Shown in pieces: positions 20,920 to 31,429 of a DNA stretch of 64,000 bases. Source of the stretch: Triticum aestivum (taxonomy: Eukaryota > Streptophyta > Magnoliopsida > Poales > Poaceae); NCBI RefSeq assembly GCF_018294505.1, contig NC_057798.1:374356839-374420838 (forward strand), written 5' to 3'. Numbering within the stretch: position 1 is the first letter of the stretch; every line of letters starts with the position of its first letter. The notes beneath the pieces were generated by a model, which worked only from the letters and a program-made list of their open reading frames with translations, was not told the DNA's origin and searched no databases. A program made the position numbers and the translations under genes.

Positions 20920-23900
20920 TTCCTACTCGTCCTAGAGTAGGTAAATGATAAAGAAAGAATTTTCAAGTGTGAATGCTAGAGGTGCACAAGTTTGATCAAT
21001 GATAATTTCAATCACCTTTACTAGCATCATTATATGTCATAACAGTAGTTCATCTCATAAAACTTTTCATGATCAAGGAACAAGCTATTCACATGTTAAA
21101 GCATAGACCATAAACTTTCTTGAAAACTAGCAAACTTCATTCTTAGTCATCAAACAATTGCAATTCATCCTATTTTTAGGAAGGGTCTATGTCAGAGCTT
21201 TGATTTAGCAAACTCCACATACTCAACTATCATATAGTCTTCTACAATTGCTAACACTCACGCAATACTTGTGGTTATGGAGTTTTAATCAGACACAGAG
21301 AAAGATAGGGGCTTATAGTGTTGCCTCCAAACGTATTCACCTTTGGGTGATGTCAACAATAATATTTCATGCTAACTTACATCCAATTGGGTATATATAT
21401 CAGGATCACCCTAACACAAAGTGCTTGCCAAAGGATAAAATGAAAAAGGGGAAAGGTGAAGATCACCTTGACTCTTGCATAAAGTAAAAGACATAAAGTA
21501 AAAGATAGGCCCTTCGCAGAGGGAACCAAAGGATGTCATGCGCTTTTAGGGTTGGATACATAAAATCTTAATGCGAAAGAACGTCACTTTGTATTGCCCC
21601 TTGTATATGGACCTTTATTATGCAGTCTGTCACTATTATTGCTTCCATAACAAGATCGTACAAAGCTTATTTTCTCGGCACTAATAAGTCATGCATATTT
21701 AGGGAGCAATTTTTATTGCTTGCACCGATGACAACTTACTTCAAGGATCTTACTCAATCCATAGGTAGGTATGGTGGACTCTCATGGCAAAAACTGGGTT
21801 TAAGGATATTTGGAAGCACAAGTAGTATCTCTACTTGGTGCAAGGGATTTTGGCTAGCATGAGGGGGAAAGGCAAGCTCAACATGTTTGAATGATCCATG
21901 ACAATATACTTTAACTAAGATGTGAGAAAACATAACCCATTACGTTGTCTTCCTTGTCCAACATCAACTCTTTAGCATGTCATACTTAATGAGTGCTCAC
22001 AATTATAAAAGATGTCCATGATAATATATTTATATGTGAAATCTCTCTTCCTTCAATATTTTTTCATGAATTGTTCAAATGACCAATACAATGCTTGCTA
22101 ACCTTCAATAAATTTACAACCTCTACTTTTTAGATGTGAAGTCATTACTCCCCATGGGATAAGCAAACGAAACATATATAATTTCAGATTTATGACATTC
22201 AACTCATTCAACCATTTACTCATAGGATATAAGTGAAGTACATGAGTAAATGACAAACTACTCCAAAAAGATATAAGTGAAGATCAATGAGTAGTTAAAT
22301 AGTTATGCAACTATGTGAAGACTCTCTCTCATTTAAGGATTTCAAATCTTGATATTTTATTCATACAGCAAGCAAAGCAAAATAAAATGACATTGCAAGG
22401 ATAGCACGACTCATGTGAAGAAGCAAAAACTTAGGTTCAACTGATACTAACCGATAATTGTTGAAGAAGAAAGGTGGGATGCCTACCGGCGCATCCCCAA
22501 GCTTAGATGCTTGAGACTTCTTGAAATATTATCTTGGGGTGCCTTGGGCATCCCCAAGCTTGAGATTTTGTGTCTCCTTAATTCCTTTTATATCTCGGTT
22601 TCCTAAATCTTGAAAGCTTCATTCACACCAAACTCAACAAAACTCGTGAGATAAGTTAGTATAAAATAATGCAAAAAACTTATCATCTTCTACTGTAAAA
22701 AATCACTAAGATTATTATTAAACATTGAATACTAAATGTCTCTGCATATTTAATACTCCTATCCTCAAATATAATCATTAAACAAGCAAACATATGCAAA
22801 CAATGCAAACATAACAGCAATCTGCCAAAACAGTATAGTCTGTAAAGAATGCAAGATTCATCATACTTCCCTAACTCCAAAAATTATAAGAAAAATACTA
22901 CGCTGTAGAATATTTATCAGATCTCATTATGCAAAAATATTCAGTATTATATCATTCCCTGACTTTTCTAGGGAATTTTTGCAACAGCGGTAAACTTTCT
23001 GTTTTCAAACAGCAACATGTATACTAGCAAAATAAGCATGGTAAAGACTATCCTTGACATTTTTATTGAAAATATAGATGCAAAACATTATTATAAATAA
23101 CAAAAAGCAAATACTAAAAAGAAAATGACGCTCCAAGAAAAACACATATCATGTGGTGAATAAAAATATAGCTCCAAGTAAAGTTACCGATGAACGAAGA
23201 CGAAGGAGGGGATGCCTTCCGGGGCATCCCCAAGCTTAGGCTTTTGGTTGTCCTTGAATATTACCTTGGGGTGCCTTGGGCATCCCCAATCTTAGGCTCT
23301 TACCACTCCTTATTCCATAGTCCATCGAATCTTTACCCAAAACTTGAAAACTTCAACCACACAAAACTCAAAACAAAACTCGTAAGCTCCGTTAGCAAAA
23401 AGAAAACAAACTACCACTTTAAGGTAATGTAATGAACTCATTCTAAATTCATATTGGTGTAATATCTACTGTATTCCAAGTTATCTATGGTTCATACCCT
23501 TACATACTAGCCATAGATTCATCAAAATAAGCAAACAACACAATGAAAACAGAATCTGTCAAAAACAGAACAGTCTGTAGTAATCTGTATCAAACGTATA
23601 CTTCTGGAACCCCAAAAATTATGAAATAAATTGGTGGACCTGAGGAATTTGTCTATTAATCATCTTCAAAAATAATCAACCTAAAATCACTCTCCAGTAA
23701 AAAATGGCAGCTATTATCGTGAGCGCTAAAGTTTCTGTTTTTTACAACAAGATCATATAGACTTCACCCAAGTCTTCGCAAAGGCTCTACTTAGCACAAA
23801 CACTAATAAAAACATAAAAGCACATCTAAACAGAGGCTATATGAATTATTTATTACTAAACAGGAACAAAAAGCAAGAAACAAAAATAAAGTTGGGTTGC

Positions 23901-24036
23901 CTCCCAACAAGCGATTTTCTTTAATGCCTTTCTAGCTAGGCATGATGATGACAATGATGCTCACATAAAGGATAAGAATTGAAACATAACGGGAGCATCA
24001 TGAAGAATATGACTAGCACATTTAAGTCTAACACAC
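20920..24036. other. Non-coding interior of element F
   Basis: AT-rich, without convincing coding potential on either strand. It contains repeated blocks around 22480-22570 and 23210-23300 with the motif gcatccccaagctta followed by a related 'cttggggtgccttgggcatcccc' context. Confidence 0.5.
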
Positions 24037-25630
24037 TTAATAATTTTCAGTAGAATCATGAATGAATTCAACAATATAACCAGCACCTAAATCATTCTTT
24101 TCATGATCTACTAGCATAGAAAATTTACTACTCTCCACATAAGCAAAATTCTTCTCATTCGGAATGGTGGGAGTATCATAAGAGACTTGAATACTATAAA
24201 TTGTTTCCACATTAAAAGAGTAATGTTCAGAAAAAGGGTAATAGTAATCATGACAAGTTCTATAAATATAATCATCACTACTTTTTATAGCATAAGTTTC
24301 ATCACAATAATCATCATAAGTAGCAACTTTGTTCTCATCATAATCGATTGAAACCTCTCCCAAGATAGTGGAATCACTAAATAAAGTTGACACTCTTCCA
24401 AATCCACTTTCATAATATTATAAGATTCAACATCCTCCAAAATAGTGGGATCACTACTTCCTAAAGTTGACACTCTTCCAAACCCACTTTCATAAATATA
24501 ATCATCATAGGTACAAGGCATGCTATCATCATAACAACTTTGCATATCAAAACTTGGGAGGCTAAAAATATCATCTTCATCAAACATAGCATCCCCAAGC
24601 TTAGGACAAACATTAATTTCAGCAAATATATTCGCAAATATGGCATTCTCATCAAACATAGCTTCCCCAAGCTTGGGCCTTTTCATATCATAAGCATAAT
24701 CACTCCCATCATTAATAGTATGGATAGCACCAATAGTATAGCAATTATCATCATCACAATGAGTAGTAGGAGCAACATCATTTGGGAGGGGTACCTTTTT
24801 ACCTTTGCTGCTCCTTCTCTTCCTTTTCTTATTCACATTATGTGTGGGTTCAACCCTCTTCTTTGAGCTCCTTATTGATGAGATTGGTTGAATAGAAGGC
24901 TCCTCCTCGATACCTGATTCATCATAAGAAATAATAGGAGGATAATGGGAAGTCTCTTCCCTTTCATTAGTATTCTATTCATCTTCTATTTGTTTTATTT
25001 TCTTTAGGTAATTGGCAATATAAGGATTTCAATGCAATTCACCGTACAATACAAATAAATCTTCTCTAGATCAATAACAAGGAATTTCTTAAGGGCAAAA
25101 TCTGGAAGATCCTTAGTTAAACGTTTCAATTCTTCATAACCCAAAAGCAAACTAAGTTCATTATAATGTGCAAGGGAAATCAAATCATCACAATTTTTGG
25201 ACACGATTCAATCATGAAATAATTTGCATAGGAGATCTAGATGGCCACGTTCACTGCATAGTTCACAAGTACGGCAAAGGAAATGTAAATTTTCAGCACT
25301 CCCATTTAACTTTTGTTGCAACAATTTAGTTTCTAAATGCTTATGTCTCTTGCAATATACATCTTCTCTATTCGGTGTGTTCATGCAAACATGCACTCCA
25401 CAAAAGTTTACATGCTTATGAGAGATATTTTCATCATGACTAGTGCAATCATCATTAGTACTATGGATATTCAAAGAGTTCATACTAACAACCTTGCAAT
25501 CATGCTCATCATTCAAAGATTTAGTGACAAATATTTTATAGATTTCTTCTTCTAGCACTTGAGCACAATTTTCCTTACCATCATTCTTATGAAAGATATT
25601 AAAAAGATGAAGCGTATGAGACCAACTCAC
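24037..25630 (-). pseudogene. Orphan ORF of element F (unknown protein, acidic, Cys/His-containing)
   Basis: Minus-strand frames 25630-25208, 25204-25004, 24836-24285 and 24393-24037 appear to be one broken coding region of roughly 500-600 residues. The N-terminal part has a Cys/His-rich stretch (CRTCELCSERGH) reminiscent of a zinc-binding fold. The middle is Lys/Arg-rich (KKRKRRSSKGKK, nuclear-localisation-like). Next come two copies of PKLG(E/D)AMFDE, then a Tyr/Asp-rich tail. It resembles no gag or pol motif I know. Relative to the duplicate, this copy lacks 152 bp of the C-terminal part at 24038/24039 and has a shift near 25205. The protein function is unknown. Confidence 0.55.
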
Positions 25631-25733
25631 TTCTGTTTTTTTATAGTTTTCTTTTATAAACTAAACTATTGATAAAACAAGAAACAAAAAGATTCGATTG
25701 CAAGATCTAAAGATATACCTTCAAGCACTCACC

Positions 25734-25751
25734 TCCCCGGCAACGGCGCCA
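25734..25751 (-). other. Primer-binding site of element F
   Basis: The minus strand reads TGGCGCCGTTGCCGGGGA ten bases inside the 5' LTR end, the common TGGCGCC-type plant retroelement primer site. Confidence 0.85.
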
Positions 25752-25761
25752 GAAAAGAGCT

Positions 25762-26838
25762 TGATGTCTACTACACAACCTTCTTCTTGTAGACGTTGTT
25801 GGGCCTGCAAGTGCACAGGTTTGTAAGACAGTAGCAAATTTCCCTCAAGTGGATGACCTAAGGTTTATCAATCCGTGGGAGGCCTAGGATGAAGATGGTC
25901 TCTCTCAAACAACCCTGCACCAAATAACAAAGAGTCTCTTGTGTCCCCAACACACCCAATACAATGGTAAATTGTATAGGTGCACTAGTTCGGCGAAGAT
26001 ATGGTGATACAAGTGCAATATGGATGGTAGATATATGTTTTTGTAATATGAAAATATAAAAACAGCAAGGTAACTAATGATAAAAGTGAGCGTAAACGGT
26101 ATTGCAATGGTAAGAAACAAGGCATAGGGTTCATACTTTCACTAGTGCAAGTTCTCTCAACAATAATAACATAGATAGATCATATAACAATTCCTCAACA
26201 TGCAACAAAGAGTCACTCCAAAGCCACTAATAGCGGAGAACAAACGAAGAGATTATGATAAGGTACAAAACCACCTCAAAGTTATCCTTTCTGTTCTATC
26301 TATTCAAGAGTTCGTAGTAAAATAACATGAAGCTATTCTTTCCGCTCAATCTATCATAGAGTTCATACTAGAATAACACCTTAAGACACAAATCAACCAA
26401 AACCCTAATGTCACCTAGATACTCCATTGTCACCTCAAGTATCCGTGGGCATGATTATACGATAAGCATCACACAATCTCAGATTCATCTATTCAACCAA
26501 CACAAAGTACTTCAAAGAGTGCCCCAAAGTTTGTACCGGAGAGTCAAGACGAAAACGTGTGCCAACCCCTATGCATAGGTTCATGGGCGGAACCCACAAG
26601 TTGGTCACCAAAACATACATCAAGTGGCACATGATATCCCATTTTCACCACAGATAAGCACGGCAATACATACATCAAGTGTTCTCAAATCATTAAAGAC
26701 TCAATCCAATAAGATAACTTCAAAGGGAAAACTCAATCCATTACAAGAGAGTAGAGGGGGAGAAACATCATAAGATCCAACTATAATAGCAAAGCTTGCG
26801 ATACATCAAGATCGTGCCATAGAGGGAACACGAGAGAG

Positions 26839-26877
<39 letters not shown>

Positions 26878-27474
26878 AAACACATAGCTACTGGTACAAA
26901 CCCTCGGCCCCGAGGGTGAACTACTCCCTTCTCGTCATGGATAGCGCCGGGATGATGAAGATGGCCACCGGTGATGGGTTCCCCCCTCCGGCAGGGTGCC
27001 GGAACGGGCTCCCGAGAGGTTTTTGGTAGCTACAGAGGCTTGCGGCGGCGGAACTCCCAATATATCTTCTCCATGTATGTTTTTAGGGTACGTGGGACTA
27101 TATAGGCGAAAGAAGTCGATCGGGAGGTGCTCGAGGGGCCCACGAGACAGGGGGCGCGCCCAGGAGGGGTGGGCGCACCCTCCTATCACCTGGCCTCCTC
27201 GAGGATCTTCTGATGTGAACTCCAAGTCTCCAGGATCATATTCTTCCAAAAAATCACGCTGTCGAAGGTTTCATTCTGTTTGGACTCCATTTGATATTCC
27301 TTTTCTTCGAAATACTGAAACAGTCAATAAAACAACAATATGGGCTGGGCCTCCGGTTAATAGGTTAGTCCCAAAAGTAATATAAAAGTGTATAATAAAG
27401 CCCGTAATCATTCAAAACAGATAATAAAATAGCAAGATTGCTTCATAAATTATAGATACGTTGGAGACGTATCA
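25762..27474 (-). repeat. 5' LTR of element F
   Basis: 1713 bp, the direct repeat of 19208-20903. It differs by scattered substitutions and by a longer GA microsatellite (26841-26875). Confidence 0.9.
26841..26875 (+). repeat. GA microsatellite in the element F LTR
   Basis: About 17 GA units. The matching tract at 60300-60328 in the duplicate is shorter, and the other LTR has only a few units. Confidence 0.9.
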
Positions 27475-27479
27475 ATGTT
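27475..27479. repeat. Target-site duplication of element F, right (ATGTT)
   Basis: Matches 19203-19207. Confidence 0.9.
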
Positions 27480-28147
27480 CCACCAGTGACTCCTGACCCT
27501 CCCATCGATCAATCAAACGATGATCCTTTAAACACTGAAGCATCAAGTCCAGTTAAAACGGTTGAGACACATGATGATGCTGTGGTGATCACCAACACCG
27601 GATTTAGAGAGCCGGGAAGGCCTACTGTCTTGGACAAGCACTCTACCAAGGAAGAATACATTGAACGGCGAAAAGTAAGATTTGATGTTGCCGAGTACTC
27701 CCAATTGAGCATAGGTGAAGTATATTCTAGCTATCTCAGTCAAGTACACACCAGCCGTCAACTTGAAGTTGACATGGTGAAGCAAATGCACCAAAAATTT
27801 GAGGTATGAGCTCCTTCTTTATTGATTGATGCACATTCTGTCAGCCCCCAAGTCTACTGTTTATGATGGAATTGAATATGATGTAGACTTAGATTAACCA
27901 TGAGCATAAATAATACTCTTTGATAGAATCCTTCAAAATCTGGCTTAAAGCATCTAGTTTAAAAGTAGATCTGTAATGAGTAACACTGAATCCGTAGCCC
28001 CCAAGGGCCGGTTTAATCATCATGAATGAGCCGGTCCTTTATATCCTTGTGTAGAAAGAAGAACTTACTTGGTTAGCCCTCATGAACCGGGTGTGGCCGT
28101 TTACGGCACAAACGGGTCATCATAAACAATAGTAAGACAAGTAATAT

Positions 28148-28287
28148 GCATTAGCCCCCAAGTGCCAAGTGGTCTTGCTTGCAAAGTGCTTGGGACTTAT
28201 TCATATGAACCATTGCATGAGTAATTTTTCGGCAAGCATTAGCCCCCAAGTGCCAAGTGGTCTTGCTTGCAAAGTGCTTGGGACTTC
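28148..28287 (+). repeat. 88-bp spaced repeat in an intron of the opposite-strand gene
   Basis: A block of about 50 bp (gcattagcccccaagtgcca ... gtgcttgggactt) occurs at 28148 and again at 28236, separated by unrelated sequence. It is conserved in the duplicate at 61602-61741. Confidence 0.85.
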
Positions 28288-29344
28288 ATTTCTGTAATCC
28301 AAATCTGACCATGATTTTGAACCGGTGTACGTACAGGCCACCACTGCTCAACTTCAATCAGAGTTGTCTGACATGAAGACTCGTATGGAGCTGCAAGAAC
28401 CTGAGACCCGGAAGGTGGACTCAAAATTCCAATTCAGCGTGACTGAAACAGAAAAACTAAAGACCAGCTTTGAAGTTGAAAAAAGCGCGTGGGCTGAAGA
28501 GAAGACTCCCTTGATACAGCATGCTGAAAAGGCGGAGGCGGCTCTTGAGGAGGTGACCACTGAACTTACTGGCTTAAAACACCATGTGTCACAGATGGTT
28601 TCTGCTATCTTTGGTAAGTCATCTCGCAATTACCAAATTTGAATATCTTCCTTGATGATATAAACCACCTTTAATCCAACCATGATTATGATTCAGGTCC
28701 CAGGAGCACCAACCTTAGCCAAGAGATGCTTGTGAAGCTGAAGGTGGTTTACACACTCGTTAGGCAGCTCTATACTGGGACTCAACACGCACTGGCCACA
28801 ATTTCTCCAGCTAATCAAGCACCCACTCTCTTGGTTGATGTCTTGAGGAATCTTTCTGGTTTGCCTGAGAGGTTTAGTGAGATGAAGCGATCATCTGCAA
28901 GAGCCGGTGCTGTCACAGCCTTAAGCCGAGCCAAAGCATGGTTACCGGAGCTAGACCCGGCCAATATATCTACCAGGTACCCAAGCTTGAAAGAAGACGA
29001 CACTCCTTTTGATAAGAAAGACTTTGCCGCCTGCGTGAAGGCAATATGTCCCATGGCCAGTCTGATTGCCAATGAGACGGATCTTTCCAGTTATCAAACG
29101 GCTTAGACTTGGAAAATCAGAAGTTGCCGACACCGTCTTACAAAGTGAAGGATCTAATTCCCCAATCTGTAAGCACACTTTTGCTCCTGAAGTTGACCCA
29201 TCTGGGCTTATTGATGATGAAGCTGAATTCCACGCCTTGAATGGCTTTGATTGGTCATCACCAACCTTCCAGACAGCAGAACGGGACGAAGAAGCGGAGA
29301 AGGATGATCCAGAAGCTTTAGGCCATCAGAGCCAAGAAGATTGA

Positions 29345-30501
29345 TACGCTGGGAGGCTCATATATCTGAGCTTCTGAAAAACACTTAATCATTTGAGCTC
29401 CTTGAGTCATGTAATAGGCTAGCAAAAACTTTGCTCTGCCGTGCCATTGTGCATGTTTGTGTTGTGCCCAACACTGTTTGAGCTGCCACTTGACAATTAT
29501 CCTTTTATTATGACGTTTGTTTGTGCAGATGAAACTTTTGAATTATACTGCACACAAGTAGATCACAAGAGCCCTTGGCGGTTTACCGCAGGACGGGTCA
29601 TAATACCTCATATACAGCCGCTGATGTTTAAAACAGTTATAGACAGGGCTGGTTTAGCCAGAATTAGACATAATCATAATAACAATATCATACCTGTGAT
29701 ATTGAATCGTACTGTCGGCTTATGATACCTGTGCAGTAAGGGTGATAACCCAAAACTTAGAAGCCAATACTTCCAAGTACCTCATATCATCATGTATGGG
29801 CGACTTGTCGCCTCACACCAGGCTGGGTTAACAGAGACCACGGGTATGCTTCAAATATGAGCTATGAGAATTAAGGCTACATGGCCTGAATCACTTTAAA
29901 CCATAAGGCGAGATAGTATCAAGAAGAACCAATTTTTTTCAAGAAATCAAGCCAAATGAGAAAAAAGAGGCTATGCTTCGAATACGAGCAGGAAGTTGGA
30001 CCAATAGGGTTAATAGATATGCTTCGAATACGAGCAGGAAGCCCCCAAGTAGTTTGTGGCCTTGGGCCGATCAAGAGGGTACCGACAGCTATGATTTGAA
30101 TATGATCAGGAAGCCCCCTAGTGACCATAAATTTTGGCATTGCGCCGATCAAGAGGGTACCGACAACTATGTTCTCTTTGGTGAATGCATCTATGTTTGA
30201 ACAGGAAGCCCCCAAGTGACCATAAATTTTGGCATTGCGTCGATCAAGAGGGTACTAACAGCTATGTTCTCTTTGGTGAGTACACCTATGTTTGAACAAG
30301 AAGCCCCCAAATGACCATAAGTTTTGGCATTGCACCGATCAAGAGGGTACCGACAGCTATGTTTTCTTTGGTAAATACACCTATGTTTGAACAGGAAGCC
30401 CCCAAATGACAATGACATTATGATGAAAAAAACTCATTATTCGTGGAAATGAAACGACAGAGGCCCTGCTTTTATCAGGGATGTCGGCTTTATTATAAAC
30501 A
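29345..30501. other. Spacer between the convergent opposite-strand gene and pol of gypsy D
   Basis: Both transcription units of D converge here. There is no convincing gene; a 94-residue frame at 29441-29725 has no recognisable feature. The right part is a 95-bp tandem repeat. Confidence 0.5.
30034..30415. repeat. 95-bp tandem repeat
   Basis: Units begin ggaagcccccaa/tgac at 30109, 30204, 30299 and 30394 (partial), with exact 95-bp spacing. A shorter diverged unit precedes them. Shared elements are gccgatcaagagggtaccg and ctatgttctctttggt. The duplicate has the same array at about 63490-63870. Confidence 0.9.
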
Positions 30502-31425
30502 TCATGATATATACATTGTCCAAGTAAATACATCATAAGATCCAGTGGCTGAAGTGTAGTAAGGCAGAAGATGAGCAATATTCCACGGCCGGCGGGTCTC
30601 CTCCTCCAACTGATGTGAGTCCTTGTGGTATCGAACATCGATGAGATAGTATGACCCATTGTTCAAATTTTTGCTAACCACAAAGGGTCCTTCCCAAGGT
30701 GGGGATAGCTTGTGCATGTCGATCTGATCCTGGATGAGCCGGAGCACCAAGTCACCTTCTTGAAAGGTTCTAATCTTAACCCGGCGGCTGTGATAGCGGC
30801 GTAGATCTTGTTGGTAAATCACCGAACGAGCCACCGCAAGGTCATGCTCCTCATCTAACAGGTCAAGTGCATCCTGATGTGCTCTTCCATTATCAGCCTC
30901 GACATAAGCCGCCACGTGGGGCGAGTCATGACGGATGTCACTGAGGAGAACTGCCTCTGCTCCGTAAACCATGAAGAAAGGCATGTAACCCGTAGATCTG
31001 TTGGGGTAGTATTGATACTCCATACTACTGAAGGTAACTCCTCCACCCAGCAACCTGGCATTCTCTGTAAAGGAACCATAAGCCGAGGCTTGGTGCCTCT
31101 CAAAATTTCTTGATTGGCTCTTTCGGCTTGACCATTGGATTGAGGATGAGCCACTGATGATACATCAAGTCGAATATGCTCACGTTGACAAAACTCTTTC
31201 ATAGCACCCTTGGACAGATTAGTGCCATTATCAGTTATGATGCTATGGGGAAAGCCAAAGCGAAAAACACCTTTTTAATGAATTGAACCGCCGTTGCCAC
31301 GTCACACTTACTGACCGGCTCTGCTTCAACCCACTTTGTGAATTTGTCAACCGCCACCAAAAGGTGAGTCTTCTTATCCTTGGAACTTTTAAAAGGCCCA
31401 ACCATATCAAGCCCCCAGACTGCAA
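30502..31425 (-). pseudogene. Gypsy D integrase catalytic core and C-terminus
   Basis: Minus-strand continuation of pol. Frames show the integrase catalytic Asp region near 31400 (WGLDMVGPF in frame after the stop at 31430), ITDNGTNLS near 31220 and HPQSNGQAERANQEIL near 31130-31080. The C-terminal part STGYMPFFMVYGAEAVLLS to PWNIAHLLPYYT ends at 30502. The frame changes at least twice, at the poly-T near 31275 and near 31035, so the integrase cannot be made as one protein. The order D, D, E of the retroviral-type integrase can still be seen. No chromodomain is present, which fits the Tat lineage. Confidence 0.8.
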
Positions 31426-31429
31426 ACGG

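Larger units (their letters stand above)
19208..27474 (-). mobile_element. Complete non-autonomous LTR retrotransposon F (8.3 kb, minus strand, Sabrina-like)
   Basis: Two LTRs, 19208-20903 and 25762-27474, have TG..CA ends and an ATGTT target duplication. On the minus strand a primer-binding site (TGGCGCCGTTGCCGGGGA, 25751-25734) follows the 5' LTR, and a polypurine tract (AAGCTTGGGGATGC) precedes the 3' LTR. The interior has no gag, protease, reverse transcriptase or integrase, only an orphan frame. It must therefore depend on enzymes of another element. The two LTRs differ by several percent in sampled parts, so insertion predates the tandem duplication, which both copies share. Confidence 0.9.
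17428..29344 (+). pseudogene. Opposite-strand multi-exon gene of gypsy D (Transposase_28-like), interrupted by element F
   Basis: Exon 1 (17428 to about 18322) encodes MAPKTTTSCNWVPSIV, FFRDVPHFFDLHPQDIGPNS, FCEVYLQEEPS and LELGGISNQRRRDAIFP, matching the 'putative gypsy-type transposon' family. Later exons include a Lys/Arg-rich segment near 18420-18510, Ser-rich exons to 19207, and the exon resuming after element F at 27480-27804 (ending KQMHQKFE). A coiled-coil exon (28337-28613) and a C-terminal exon (28697-29344, ending GHQSQED) follow. An extra A near 18037-18043, a lost T at about 29105 creating a stop, and an A-run shift near 18180 shared with the duplicate break the frame. The role is unknown. 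In maize, Grande elements are also known for an antisense ORF between pol and the 3' LTR. Confidence 0.72.

Noticed and set aside
29441..29725. 94-residue frame after the opposite-strand gene, nearly identical in both copies
   Set aside because: Conservation only reflects the recent duplication; no domain or splice evidence.
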